Positions 11,060 through 22,024 of a stretch of DNA of 64,000 bases are shown here, one piece after another. The notes beneath the pieces were generated by a model that was not told the DNA's origin, made no database searches, and saw only the letters and a list, made by a program, of their open reading frames with translations. The DNA is from Prorocentrum cordatum. Taxonomy: Eukaryota > Sar > Dinophyceae > Prorocentrales > Prorocentraceae. The position numbers were made by a program, and so were the translations under genes. Within the stretch, counting starts at the first letter, position 1; each line of letters opens with the position of its first letter. Location of the stretch: assembly GCA_963575745.1 (NCBI GenBank), contig CAUYUJ010007269.1, positions 167,501 through 231,500 on the forward strand. Reading direction: 5' to 3'.

Positions 11060-11530
11060 TGCAACACCTGGTCACTCCTCCTTGACCGCCGTACGCAACG
11101 GGGGGAGCCATTCGGGACACAACGCAAAAGCAGAAAACAGGCAAACCGCTAGAGACATCCCTACAGAACGGCGACGAACGAAGCCGTGAAAGCACCTTTG
11201 GCGGCTCCCCTTAGGTAGCTGAAACCAGCGCCACGCCTGAGACATCCTCACAATCTGCTCTCCAAGCAAAGAATGTTGAGACAGGCAAACAGCTTGAGAC
11301 ATCCCCACAAAACGGCCGCGAACGGGACCGTGTGATACCCCTCGGCGGCTCCCCGTAAGGGTGCTGAAACCAACGCCCCGCCTGAGACATCCTCATAATC
11401 TGCCCTCCAAGCGAAGGATGCTGGGACAGAAAACAGGTAAACCGCTAGATACATCCACACAAAACGGCCGCGACCGGGACCGTGTCATACTCCTTGGCGG
11501 CTCCCCTTAGGGCTGCTGAAACCAGCGCCC
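11060..11530. repeat. Tandem repeat, ~146 bp unit, ~3 copies
   Basis: CCTGAGACATCCTCACAATC starts near 11236 and again near 11381. Each unit contains CACAAAACGGCCGCGA and CTCGGCGGCTCCCC. A truncated first unit begins near 11080. Confidence 0.88.
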
Positions 11531-11544
11531 TGTGTGTTAGTAAA

Positions 11545-11735
11545 TCAGACAATGAGAAGGTATGAGTATGAGTTAGTCTGGGTATGAGTGAGTCTGAGCA
11601 TGATAAAGTCTGAGTGCGAGTAGGTCTGATAATGAGCAAGTCTGAGTATGACCAAGTTAGTATGGCCAGGTCTGAGTATGAGTAAGTCTGTGTATGAGTA
11701 AGTATGTGTATGAGTAAGTCTAGGTATGAGGAGGA
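11545..11735. repeat. AGTATGAGTAAGTCTG minisatellite
   Basis: Short imperfect units of GTATGAGT, AAGTCTGA and their variants fill the interval. The leucine-, tyrosine- and serine-rich frames on the opposite strand are repeat artefacts. Confidence 0.9.
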
Positions 11736-11807
11736 ATATGAGGAGGAGAAGAGGAAGGAGTAGGAGGCGTCCAAGTACTAACAATAACCCCATCTTAGGG
11801 TATGGGA

Positions 11808-11985
11808 AAAACGTATCCGATCGGTTGCGCCATAGGTTGCGCCCTCGGTGGCGGAACAACAAAAAAAACATCTCCTATCGGTTGTGCCATAGGTTGCGCC
11901 CTCGGTGGCCGAGAATCCGTCCCCCATCGGTTGCGCCATAGGTTGCGCCCTCCGCCGCCGCGAACAAAACCGTCGCATAACGCCG
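11808..11985. repeat. Outlying block of the 53 bp satellite
   Basis: Three copies of the GGTTGCGCCATAGGTTGCGC unit described at 7323-8030, 3.8 kb away, in the same orientation. Confidence 0.9.
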
Positions 11986-11999
11986 GGCGACCGGTCAGC

Positions 12000-12066
12000 G
12001 CAGTTCAGTTCAGCTCAGTTCAGTTCACTTCACTTCACGTCAGTCCAGTCCAACCCAGTCCAGTCA
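12000..12066. repeat. CAGTT/CAGTC pentamer repeat
   Basis: A run of CAGTT, CAGCT, CACTT, CAGTC and CAACC pentamers, period 5. Confidence 0.9.
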
Positions 12067-12103
12067 AATTACCTTGCGAGAAACCACATTCTGGGGAGGC
12101 GCA

Positions 12104-12285
12104 AACCCACCCCCACCCCCAGTCCCGACCCCATCCTGGAACCCGCGACCCAGGAGGTCGGGACTGGGGGTGGGGGTGGCTTTTTGGGGCCCAAGAATGG
12201 AGAAAACCCACCCCACCCCCAATCCCGACCCCTCGACTCGCCGGCTCGGGGATTGGAGTCGGGATTGGGGGTGGGGGTGACTCTT
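12104..12285. repeat. Two tandem long hairpins
   Basis: 12104-12180 and 12205-12280 each contain CCCACCCCCAYCCCGACCCC followed within about 20-25 bases by its inverted complement (GTCGGGAYTGGGGGTGGGG). The two hairpins are related to each other and separated by about 30 bases. The arms are C-run/G-run rich. Confidence 0.85.
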
Positions 12286-12700
12286 CGCCCTATGAACATT
12301 CGGGCTGCGCCCGAAAGAGAGGTGAACTCCTGGTTCTTGGCTCGGCGATGAGGCAGCGGGACGTCTTCCCTCCCCCACGGCCCGCCCCGCCCGCGGGGGC
12401 CGCGGCCGCGGGGGGAGGGGGGGGGAAGAGGGGGGGAGCAGGAGGAGGAGGAGGAGGAGGAGGAGGAGGAGAAGGAGCAGGAGGAGGAGGAGGAGGAGGA
12501 GGAGGAGGAGGAGGAGGAGGAAGAGGAGGAGGGGGGGCAGATCCCATTCGCAGTGCCGTCGCGAGGCTCACGGGTGTACCCATCCAGCGGAGGCGGGGAG
12601 GCGGGGGTTGACTCGATCCCATATGCCCGGGGGGGGGGGGAGAGGCGGGGGGCAACCCGGGATCGGATAACGTCATGCCACCCTGAAAGCCTCCGACGGC
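12286..12700. repeat. GC-rich segment with (GGA)n tract
   Basis: 12360-12430 is CG-rich; 12437-12535 is a (GGA)n polypurine run. Proline- and glycine-rich frames across it on both strands are composition artefacts. Confidence 0.85.
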
Positions 12701-13850
12701 GCCGGACGGTTCAAGATCACCCTTGGGAAGGCCCAGCCACAGGGTGGCCCAAGAGGGCCTCATGATGCTCCCAAGAAAACCGAACAAGAAAACCGAACGG
12801 GCTAGAAGACAACACCAAGCAGCCCCAAGATAACCCCCAATATTATCCACAGCGGATTCCCCAGCGGCTGGGGGAACATGCAGATCACTAGGTGGCTGCA
12901 CTTTCGCCCGACAGTTCACGGACCCAGCGTTGACTCGCCGAAGGCGTCTTTCATATCACAACAGCAGCTCGCATGCATTCACTTTTTAGGTATGCGATCT
13001 CTGAAGCACGTCGAGCAACATCTGCCACTGAGGTGCGTAGAAGGCTGGAGAATCCACCGACCCCCGCTTGCCCGGGGCGAAAAGGCGTGTGAGGCATTTG
13101 GCTGTCACCCGTCCCCTTCCCCCCTCCCCTGGGGTCCAAAATGCCATCCTGGGGGAGGGGGCACGAGCTCGTTAACGCAACCCCCGAGGCCTCCGGAGCC
13201 CCCGAAAAGCCCCAAGGCAGCCCAGCAGGGCCCAGACAAAGCGCCAAGACAGTCGAAGAGATCGTCATAACGACCCATGGTAGCCCCACTATCCAAGATG
13301 GCCCGCAAGATGGCCCACGAGGCCCCCCGGAGGATCGCCGAGAGATCCCAAAAAGGCCAAAATCATGTCATTCCCTTGAGAAGCGTGCATTTGCGCACAT
13401 TCGCATTCTACACTTTGATAGTGAACTTGAAGGCCCAAGCTGCCTCCAAGATCGTCCCAAGCCGGCAATTGATGCCTCCAAAAAGACCCCAAGACGGCCC
13501 AAGAGGGCCCAAAGACAACCCCAGGGGTCCCTCAAGGCGGCCCCCGACAGCCCCTAGATGGCCCCAAGAGTGCTCCAAGAAAGCCCATGAGGGAAAATAC
13601 GAACTGACATGCCGAGCCTTTCTCACGAAGATGGCCCCTCGAGCCCCCCAGTGACCCCCGAGGCCCCTCCAGGCCCCAAGATGCCTCAAAGACGACCCCC
13701 AGAAGCCCCCTAGAGGCCCCCACGAGGCCCCCAAAAGCCTGCCAGGTGCCCCCAAGAGCTCTCCAAGGGGCCCCAGAGATGCATCCCAAGAGACCCTCAG
13801 ATTCATTCGGGAGGCTCCTGAACCCAAGACATCACTTCCACGATCGTCTC
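12700..13850 (+). repeat. Degenerate CCCAAGANGGC arrays
   Basis: 12710-12840 and 13180-13810 are dense in CCCAAGA, CCAAGACGGCC and CCCCAAGAG words on the + strand. The intervening 12850-13100 is non-repetitive with no exon supported. Confidence 0.7.
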
Positions 13851-15229
13851 AAACACTCACTCCTCGTGGGAGTCGGCAGAATGGCGTAAGGCACTTGAAT
13901 ACATCCAATGGGTGCAATCACGCGAAAACTTCACAGAGTCGCCACGTCCATTCTTACCCTCGACGCGGCTGAATGAAGATTGTCGTGGCTCGGGGTGCAT
14001 ATCCCACCTGCCTTGCGTGAGGGCGTGAATCGGCAGAACAGGTATTACATCGCCAACACCGAGCTCAAAGAAAATTTTGGCAGTTTGATTGTTATCCGCC
14101 AGCCCCCTTGCGCGGTCGCTGGAGGCTCGGGTGAGGCGCGTAGAAGACAAGACATCTCATACGTGATCAAAGGCGGTAGTGTGGGCGTGGTCGAACACGA
14201 GGGCGACACGATGGTGCTTCAGGCGACGTGGACGGCAATGATGAACATGGGAGTCATATGGGTCCTTGGTTATGCTTGGGTCATTAGCAATGGTGCGTGA
14301 TGCATGATGCCAGGACGCGCTCATCATCTGGTCGTTTGTAAGCGCCCAACAAGCCTCTGGGAGCAGGTGGTGCACGGACGCGGGGGGCTCACACACGAGG
14401 GCCCAACGACCATAGGCTTGCGCAGGCTGCCGCGGCAGACCGCATGGGCACAAGGGTGCTGGCGAGCGAGCTTACTCCTGCAGCTTGCGCGCGAAGGCGC
14501 CATGCATCCTTACGTGGTGGCCTACGGGGGCCACTCGCGCGGCAGATCACGTGGACAAGAGGGCGACTACGCGCGACCATAACGCGGGCAACTTGTGTGT
14601 GTGAACGTCCGCACCATCGGTTCCCGATCTCTTGCCGATCGTGCATATTCCTGCCGGTCCTCTCTGGGCGCAGGCGGTGCAAGAAGACCTCACATTCCAA
14701 GGCAATGTTTTCCCACTCGCAGAATGGTTCAGCCCCCTCCCCCCGCAGCATCCCAGCGGGTCCTGGCTGTGGGCGCGGTTGCGGTTGAGCGCGCCCGCGG
14801 GCGGCCCATCATGTGGCGACGGGTTGCTGTTGCCGAGGGCGCGCAAGCATGGATTGGCGATCCATGGACTTGGCGCGCGGTCGCCAAATCCATGGATCGG
14901 GGGAAGTGCCCTCCCCAAAATGCGGCCTGCGCCGCCTCGCCCAGCGGCGGAAATCTGTGATGTCCCATGGAGTCGGGCCCCGTCGCTAATCCACACCCCC
15001 TTGATCCATGTTTGCGATCGCCTGAGGTTGGTGGCTCGGGTCCATCGAGGTGGGGGGTCCTGCCCCCCCCGCCCCCTCGGAAGCAAGGGTGGTGCGGGCA
15101 CCCGAAGTGCGCCGTGGAAAGTGCCCGTCCCTCCTGGCCTGCGGAGTCGGTTCTGCACCGCTTTGTGGGGGAGGGAGGGGGACCCTCGGGTGCCAAACGA
15201 GGGTCCTCAAACGCACGTGAACCCAGGGT
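13851..15229. other. Unassigned GC-rich sequence
   Basis: Several overlapping frames of 90-200 codons exist on both strands, but none has a recognisable domain or clear codon bias. 14820-14900 contains a small inverted repeat, ATCCATGGACTTGGCGCGCG against its near complement. No gene is supported. Confidence 0.35.
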
Positions 15230-15750
15230 TCCCCAGGAGGAGCCCGTGACGGCCCAAGATGACGCCAAGATGATGCATGGATGGCGGACAAACCGCGCCT
15301 TCGATATCCAAAACAAGCCAAGGGGCCCCAAAAGAAACCTTCGAAAGGAGAAAGCAGCTTAAATCAGCGACAGACCAGAAAATAATGAACACACTGTTGC
15401 GGATTTTCAATACGTTCCGCTGGCTAACATCGGATCATTATTATGTTTCGTATTACTTGACGCATGTTCGGGGGCCGTCACATGGACTTGCATTGCCCGC
15501 GTAACGACCAGCAAAAGGGTTTCCACGATCCCAAGCACGAACCCCAGAAAACCATCCAATCTCCTAAAGCCCAAGAGGGGCCCAACGAGCTCCGCGTAAA
15601 CCTGGAGAAGTGGCCGAGCAGCCCCAAGACACCCTAAAGATGGCAAGCCAGGCCGCCCCGACAGGCCCAGGGACTCCCGAAATGCGTTCGGCAAGCCCCA
15701 GGGACCCCAGGATGCAGAAAACATGGCCGAAAAACCGCCCGATGCCTAAT
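15230..15750 (+). repeat. Degenerate CCCAAGA array
   Basis: Two patches (15245-15360 and 15530-15720) of CCCAAGA, CCAAGAG and CCCCAGG words on the + strand, with an AT-richer non-repeat stretch between them. Confidence 0.6.
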
Positions 15751-16097
15751 ACGGACGCGACGCGTAACAAAGTGTGTGGCACAACGGCGGCCATATTGCG
15801 CACCACCAGTGTGTATCCGGCGCCTCCTGTGGCTTGCAAGGGTCCCAAACAACTGATATAGGTCCTGACTCCCTTGGGTGCGTTATGACTGGGGGCCCGA
15901 AGCAATTCCAGCATTGGCGACGAAGGCCCCGCAAGAGACCATATGGAAACAACAGGAATTACGGCATCGGATACGGCAGGTTCGTGTCGTATCGACTTCG
16001 GCCTTGGTTCCTGACGCCGCGGGGATCGCTCAATCTTGAACGATCGGCCGCTTCCGGAACGAAAACCGCTTAGCATCGACCGATTCTGGGTCGCTGG

Positions 16098-16119
16098 CGG
16101 CGTTCAACGTTGAACGCCG
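16098..16119. other. 22 bp perfect palindrome
   Basis: CGGCGTTCAAC followed immediately by its exact reverse complement. A second GC-rich inverted repeat (CGGCGGCG / CGCCGCCG) follows directly. Possible cruciform or element terminus; no function is assigned. Confidence 0.85.
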
Positions 16120-16149
16120 GCGGCGGGGTCGCCGCCGGTCGGCGCGACG

Positions 16150-18363
16150 CGAAACTACAGCGAGTGAGTCCAGTTCTCCTGAGGTCTGTCCACGAGAAGG
16201 CTGGGCGCGCAGCGCCCTGCGGCAGTCTGGCCTGGTCTGCATCTCCGGAGCTCTCCAATTGCCCCTCCTGACATCGCCAGGCACCACAGGCACCAGGCCT
16301 CCGAGGATACCGTGCCTCGTGCCGAGCAGCACTCAGTGCCATTAATTTGTGCGTTTCGGGGGCGGCAAAGACTGGGCTTCCAAGAGGGCATACATACGCA
16401 CGCCCAAGGACGCGTCGGCAGGAGCTACATGATGGAAGAAAGGAGGACGCACGAAAGGAGGGAGGGACACGCGACGAGGGGGGACGCGAGGCGAGGCGGA
16501 GCGAGCGAGCGAGGGCGCGACTGTCGCGTTGAACAATTCCAACTTACGTGTTTCGCCAGTGCTTGTGTGGCCCCACGCCCTCCGGAGACTCGAAAGGGAT
16601 GAGAAAGTAGCCCCTGGTCGTCTAGTCAAATCAGTTATCCCCCCGCTCTCCCGTCGCAGCTGATGGTGGTGCCGAAATACGACAGCGTCTTCGCGGCTTC
16701 GGTTGCGTCGCCCGCCGGCGTCGCGACGTCGCCTTCACATCGCATGCGCAAGAGTCGGAGCTTCCCCAAACGCAGCTCTAGCCCGACACGGCCGGCCGCC
16801 TCCTGTAGCGCCTGCAAACGCATGAGCATTTCCTCTGCTGTCCAAGCCATGAAGAGCGCGTCGTCGCCATACGGCAGCAGGCCGACGCGGGGCGCCTCCG
16901 GCTGCTCCAAAGCGCCCTTGGCGTCTGTCATGACGACTGTCGACGTCGCGATGAAGAGCAAGGGTGAACGGGGGCACCACTGCGAGACTCCGGGCTTTGA
17001 GTCACGCTCATGCGAAAGCCCGCCGGCGTCTTTCACCTCGACGGCGCGGCCAGTGCACACGCCGGTGATCATATCGCGAATGTGCTCGGAGAGGCCAAAT
17101 CTTTCCAGGGCCGGGAACGTCGTCTCTGTGTTCACGGAGTCGACGGCCCGCTGCCGCTCCAAAACCAGGATGTACGCGCGGCCGCTTTTTGCAGCCAGCT
17201 CTGCCAAGATCTGCATCCCCGTAAAACAAATAGCACCCTTTGTGCTGCGACCCCGCCGGAAGCCGAATTTATAGTTTGAAAGACTCTCGTCGGCACCCGC
17301 TTCGAGGAGCCGGTTCTTCACCAAGGAAGCGTATATGTTGCAACCGAGGCTCAGCCAACAAATGGGGCGGTAGTTTTCGGGCAGGTCTGGGCTCCCTTTT
17401 CTCAACAGATTCCTGTCACCAGCGCCTTATGCCAGTCTCTGGGCGTTTCTTTCTTCATCCAACAAGTACTCATGCATTGCGTGACTCGCTGTTCCTAGTC
17501 AGGAAAGGTCTTCCAAACTTAGCAGGGATGTCGTCGCACCCCGCTGCCCTGTTGTTCCGCAAGAAAGATAACGGATTCGGCCCAGTTCTCAAACAGCAAA
17601 AAAAACGCCTGCATTGACCTGACGCTTGGGGTTCAAACCGGGGGCGCGAATGTTTTGGCCAGACGTGATGGAAGATGACGACTAGGAACAGACAGTAAGG
17701 ATAACGATTACACACAACATTTCTTTGATTTCTACATGGTCTTCAAACGAAAGGAAAACGATTTGATATTCGAAGATAGGTATATTACACGTCGGCTTCG
17801 GATCTTGCGTCGCAAACTCATTCCACATCGTCGTCCAATTTTACGTTGAATAATCCTTCGGCGTCAACTTCCAATTTTCAATCAAACGCCAATTCTACGT
17901 CGGCTTCCCAGTTCTACGTCAGATTTGAATTAAAATACCAAGTTGGCCAATACCAAATTAGGGCGCGCGCGCGAGGACGGCAGAAGGGGGAATGATTGAA
18001 ACGTAGTTCCCCAATCCGCGGCCGGTTGTTCTTAATCATCCTCCAGGGCGCCGCCGACGCGGCACACCATGTCATTTATTGATCGTCGTCCTCGGCAGTG
18101 GATGCTCTCCAAGTGTTCAACCATTGCGTCTGCCTTTTTGTTTCATCGATTGCTGTGAGCGCACCACTTGCGTTGCGCAGGCTCGGCTGCTTCGGCCCTC
18201 GCGGCTTCCTGACGATCTGAACCCACGAACCTGATGTGATGCAATGGTTGAGCCATTTTGTCTTGTCGGCCTTGGCCCTTCTTCGCACCTGACGAGGGAG
18301 GTCTTCCTGCTCGGCGGAGTTGCCCTCCAATCGCGCCAACGACCTCTGATCGACCAGGTCCAA
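16150..18363 (-). pseudogene. Decayed LINE (non-LTR) reverse transcriptase
   Basis: 18363-18076 encodes a pre-RT segment (KADKTKWLNHCITSGSWVQI) of the type between endonuclease and RT in LINEs. After an AT-rich interruption (17720-18075), 17590-17470 gives LRNNRAAGCDDIPAKF and then RDWHKALVTGI. The main RT follows in another frame from 17405: ENYRPICW, FGFRRGRSTKGA, and LPYGDDALF near 16865. The catalytic box A is degenerate (VLERQRAVDSV, an E where the first Asp is expected), while the YGDD box still has both Asp. The frame breaks near 17410, at 16640 in a G run, and again downstream. The post-RT part (RRPGATFSSLSSLRRAWGHT) lies at 16620-16400. No endonuclease domain was seen. This is a dead copy. 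Confidence 0.8.
17720..18075. repeat. AT-rich insertion with CTACGTCGGCTTCC words
   Basis: Lower GC than its neighbours, with recurring TTCTACGTCGGCTTC, CGTCGTCCAATTTTACG and CAATTTTACGTTG words. It interrupts the LINE between its pre-RT and RT parts and may be a nested insertion. Confidence 0.5.
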
Positions 18364-19159
18364 CGTTCACTGGCTGATCCACTGGAGCCGGCTGCTCGAC
18401 ATCAGATCTGGCACAGCCTGCTCACACGCACGGATCGCGCCCACCGGTGTAGCCCAACCCTCCTCTGCGGACTCGTTTTCTTGTGACCCTTCCACGTTGT
18501 GCAAGAACGAGCTGGCGAACTCTTGCGCCAGGGCCAGTGTCTTCAGCGCACGCGTGTCATTGTTTCGCATTGCAGGGCAGGTTGCCTCCTCCCGTATTGC
18601 ATTGTAGTGACCATGGAACATCAACTGGCTGGTTTGCAATCCCGCTTCCCGGGTGGCTTAGCACTGACTGGACATCTGCCAGAGCATGCGCTTCGACCAA
18701 AACCAAATCGAGCACGTCATGTGTCTTAACGGTGACCTCGCTCAGGTGGCCCGCACCACCCTCCAAGAACGTTGCCCTACTGTATCTTCCAGCGCGCCGC
18801 CGTCGTGAGTGTTCAAAGGTGGGTGGGGGGCATGGTACGTGTTCAGAGGCAAGTGATCAAAGCTTAGGTGTTCAAAGGTAGGTGTTCGAAGGCTTGCGCC
18901 GCCGTGTCCAAGAGGGGGGGACGCAAATCATGGCCGGCGGCATGTGCGCGGTCTGGGGGGGGGTCAGGGACGTACTGAAATAAGAAGAATCACCATGAAA
19001 TCTGGGGAGATATTATGGCCCTCGCCATGATATCCATCCCCCCCTAGTCGTCACCCCCCTCTTTGCCGCCCCCAAGCGTTGGCCCATCTAAACGAAACCT
19101 CTCCAAGAGCTCTCGACCCCTGCTGTCGCACCCGGGGCGGCGACTCGCCGGAGGCGTCT
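18364..19159. other. Unassigned; possible LINE 5' remnant
   Basis: An open minus frame from 18639 to 18367 may be upstream LINE sequence, but no motif is recognised. 18790-18900 has short repeats of GTGTTCAAAGGTAGGTG. Confidence 0.35.
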
Positions 19160-19565
19160 TCAAACGATAGAGTTCCCGAAGGCGCGAATGTCGAAGGGAC
19201 TGCACCAAAGGTCGGCAGGAAGGTTGCATGTTGAAGTGCCACGCATCAAATCTGCATGAAGGCACTCGACCTGATGCCTGTAGTAACCGGCTTCGTACTC
19301 GAAATGCGTCGCTGTAGTCTCCGCCCAGACGATCCGCGTCGAGGGGTCATCGCGTGACGCGTTCAATAATATCCCGAGCACTTCCCGCAAATAACCGGTG
19401 CCGTGTAAACCGATGTTAGCTAAAACGACAGAAGACGCAATTCTGACGGAATTGTTCAGCTCCCTCTTCAACGCACCGGACCAAGAACTGACTTCAACGA
19501 AGCGCAAATCCGCCGACATCCGCTTGCTGGGGGTGGCGAGGCGTGCGAGACTCGAATGTCCCCCT
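19160..19565 (-). CDS. Exon of PC-esterase/SGNH-like gene (3' part)
   Basis: The minus-strand frame contains SVVLANIGLHGTGYLREVLG (about 19440-19385), then RIVWAETTATHFEYEAGYY (about 19345-19285). This resembles the VVLxNxGLH block and the vWRETxxQHF..GgY block of the PC-esterase family (TBL/PMR5/Cas1p type, SGNH fold), which acts on O-acetyl groups of glycans or related substrates in the secretory pathway. The matching GDS box is in an upstream exon at 21.4 kb on the same strand, so I infer one split gene. The frame ends at a stop near 19162; the true 3' exon with the DxxH box was not found. The upstream border lies near 19560, approximate. The family call is from motif memory and needs a profile search. 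Confidence 0.5.
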
Positions 19566-19722
19566 CGAAGGGGTGAATTCGCCAGCGCACCTCTCGGAAC
19601 CCAGCCGACACCAAAATGGCCTCCGCACGCACGGGTCACCAGACGCCTCCAGAGTGGCCTAGCATGGATCCGGTGCGGCCCACGGTTCCCCGAGATAGCC
19701 CGCCAGACCGCCGAGCATACTT

Positions 19723-19891
19723 TACACCCTGCGAGATGCTTAAGAAATCATGGGTTAAGAAATTCATAGTCTCAGAAATTGAATAAAAACCACGAACTTC
19801 TATCAAAATCTTGGGATTTACATTGGAAAGTTAAGAATAATCGAGACTCTGGCCGAAAACTTAAGTTTTCTTAAGCATCGCCTAAGGTGTA
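19723..19891. mobile_element. Short TIR element, family B, copy 1
   Basis: 169 bp AT-rich element. The left end TACACCCTGCGAGATGCTTA and the right end, read on the other strand, TACACCTTAGGCGATGCTTA form an imperfect TIR of about 25 bp; the innermost GATGCTTAAGAAA is exact. No coding content. It lies between putative exons of the PC-esterase-like gene. Confidence 0.85.
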
Positions 19892-20030
19892 CTTTGGGCT
19901 GGTGCTCCTCAGCATTTCCTGTCGACTGGTGCGCATCGCAGCTCCTCAGCTGGCCTGCAGGTCGAATTGGATTGAGGAAAGAGGCATCATCTCTCGAAAC
20001 ATATTTACAGTGCGACTAGTTTTTCAGTCG

Positions 20031-20186
20031 TACACCCTGCGAGATGCTTAAGAAATCATGGGTTCAGAAATTCATAGTCTCAGAATTTCAATAAAAAACA
20101 AATTTCTACTAAAAGTTAGGTTTTCCATTGAAGCAATATAAGAATAATCAAGACTCTGGCCGAAACCTCATATTTTCTTAAGCATC
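20031..20186. mobile_element. Short TIR element, family B, copy 2
   Basis: Begins TACACCCTGCGAGATGCTTA and ends TTTTCTTAAGCATC, about 85% like copy 1 over most of its length. TTTCAGTCG directly precedes the left end and recurs just after the right end (20188-20196), a candidate 9 bp target duplication. The outer ~10 bases of the right TIR seen in copy 1 are missing here. Confidence 0.82.
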
Positions 20187-20199
20187 GTTTCAGTCGTAC

Positions 20200-20760
20200 A
20201 TGGCCGAGGGCTGGCCAAGATGGTGTCCAAGGTGACCCTAGTCCGCTGGAAGCTGGCCACGATGGGCCTGGAGCCTCCCCTGGAAGAGCCTCGGAGACCA
20301 AAGCCGCTGAGGGCAGCAGTGCCTGCAATGCTTCTTCGAGGGAGTCTCGGAAGAAGGTACTCTGCTCTGGGGCCCCTAGAGAGAAGCCCAGCAAGGCGCA
20401 GACAGCGTCCAGGGGGAGCTCCCGAAGAGGTCCAAGAGGACACGCCGAGTGCTCAGAATGAACCCCAAGAGGGCCCCAGCAGAGTTCCCAGGTGATTGGA
20501 TTCCACAATCCCGCCGAGTACCTGTGAGGCCCAGGAGGATGCAACAATCCAGCCCAGGTGATCGGATGCCACAATCCCGCCAAGAGGACACGCCGAGTGC
20601 TCAGAATGCACCACCAGAGAACCCCAACAAAGTTCCCAAGAGGTCGGCTGCCACAATCCCGCCGAGTACCTGTGGCGCCCAGGAGCCGCCTGGAATAGGC
20701 GTCATCCTCGTGCTCGTTTCGCGGCTTCGGTGCCCTCACGGTGGCCTAGGTGTTTTGCAT
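20200..20760. repeat. Short direct repeats in putative intron
   Basis: AGGACACGCCGAGTGCTCAG occurs near 20436 and 20584; CACAATCCCGCCGAGTACCT near 20507 and 20654; GGTGATCGGATGCCACAATC and variants elsewhere. Spacing of about 75-148 bases indicates a decayed tandem repeat. Confidence 0.7.
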
Positions 20761-20837
20761 TGAGCGACCAAACTGGAGAGGGGCGGCGGCAAGCCAGCAC
20801 AGCATCAGTGGAGAGAGGTCAGACTCAGTTTGTGCAA

Positions 20838-20968
20838 CAAGTGGAGGAGGAACGGGAGGAGGAGGAGGAGGAGGAGGAGGAGGAGGAGGAGGAGGAGAAG
20901 GAGAAGGAAAAAAAGGAGAAAGGAGGCGGGGGAAGATCAGGAGAAGCAGGAGGAGGAGGAGGAGCAAG
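20838..20968. repeat. (GGA)n polypurine tract
   Basis: GGAGGAGGAGG run with A-rich interruptions (GGAAAAAAAGG). Gives artificial poly-Glu, poly-Arg, poly-Gly and poly-Ser frames. Confidence 0.95.
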
Positions 20969-21229
20969 AGAACGAACTGTTTCATCTGCTTGGTTCCTCC
21001 TCCCGCTCGGCCTTGTCGGAACCTGGCGAGCTGAATCAACGGCAACTCGCATCGGTCCACGCCCCTCTCCTGGGATCCAGACGCACCGGTTTCCCGAGCT
21101 GCGTCCAACCGTTGCGCTGGGCGCCCCTCAGATGGCCCCTCAGATGGCCAACTACCGCTCAACTCGCCGGACCATCGCAGGGCGCCCGAACCAACAGACG
21201 CCGCCACGGGCTCCTCGCATGGGGGGCGG

Positions 21230-21515
21230 GCGGGATGTCGCAGGACCTGGAATCGAGAGAGACCCGACCTTCGCCCTCCTCGCACTCCCACTGCATGGCC
21301 TTCGGCCCGCGGCTCTCCCGCAGCACGCAGCCAGATCGGATCAAGTCACACACAGCAGCGGCGTGCCGCTGCCTCGTCACCGAGTCCCCGACGAAGAGCA
21401 GGGGACCGCGGAGGCCCGCCGCCGCCATCCAGCGCGCGACGCCCCGGATCCCCTGGCAGGCCCCCCCTGCGCAGGCGGACCAGTGCAAGGAGAGGGGCTC
21501 GAGAGAGGAGGCCTG
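21230..21515 (-). CDS. Exon with GDS box, PC-esterase/SGNH-like gene
   Basis: Minus-strand frame with LRGPLLFVGDSVTRQRHAAA (GDS codons at 21389-21381), then VCDLIRSGCVLRES. This is the block I nucleophile motif (FvGDSxxRq, Ser of GDS) of PC-esterase/SGNH enzymes, and the following VCDL fits the usual LxCLL position. It pairs with the VVLxNxGLH and ETTxxHF blocks in the exon at 19.2-19.6 kb. The intervening ~1.7 kb carries two family B elements and repeats, consistent with introns. Borders are approximate; linking frames between 21230 and 19565 were not resolved, and some of the core domain must lie there or be lost. Confidence 0.5.
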
Positions 21516-21599
21516 ACTGACACCTGTCGGGGGTGGACAGAACCCCCAACAGTGACACGTCGATTAGTGAATTGTCCTTTTTCGGTTCTCGAGAGGGCG

Positions 21600-22024
21600 C
21601 CGCGGCCGTTGTTTTCCAGGCTCGCGCCCGCCAGGTTTGGGCCTCAGGTCGTTTTCACTGAACCACGTTTTACTAAAGGGAGGTCTGTCCATCCCCGAAC
21701 CTGGATGTTGGGCGTGTCCATCTGGCAAGCAATCGTTGTTCTTCGTGTCTGCGGGATTGGTGCCGCGCAGGGAAGCAATCTCATCCTCTGTGAAAAAAGC
21801 TGGCAAATCGGCCGCTGGTGTTGGCGCCCAGCGCCCAGCCAGCAAGCCATCCGTGTGACCGCTGGCACTTCCCCAAGGGCAGGAGTCGACCAGATCTCGC
21901 CCTCTCGGGGCCTTCTGCGCGAACCTGGCAACGAGCTGCTCCTCGAACTCCGCCGACCCATTCGGTAACGTCGTGAAGATGTCTGCGATTGGGAGGGTGG
22001 GTATGGATACACAGGAGTCGACAG
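21600..22024 (-). CDS. Exon candidate upstream of GDS exon
   Basis: An open minus frame encodes DSCVSIPTLPIADIFTTLPN, then AEFEEQLVARFAQKAPRGRD and FTEDEIASLRGTNPADTKNN, with balanced amino-acid composition unlike the surrounding repeats. No domain is recognised. It precedes the GDS exon by about 90 bases on the same strand and could be the N-terminal (pre-catalytic) part of the same gene, or a separate gene. Start and splice sites are undetermined. Confidence 0.4.

Noticed and set aside
12290-12919. Proline-rich minus-strand frame
   Set aside because: Complement of a GGA tract and GC-rich DNA; no domain.
14547-15362. Overlapping 120-205 codon frames on both strands
   Set aside because: GC-driven, mutually overlapping, without recognisable motifs or splice context.
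17600-17660. GGGTTCAAACC resembling a tRNA T-loop
   Set aside because: No matching acceptor, D or anticodon arms could be placed around it.
20730-21968. 412-codon plus-strand frame with poly-Glu
   Set aside because: Crosses a GGA tract and then runs antisense to the better supported minus-strand GDS exon.
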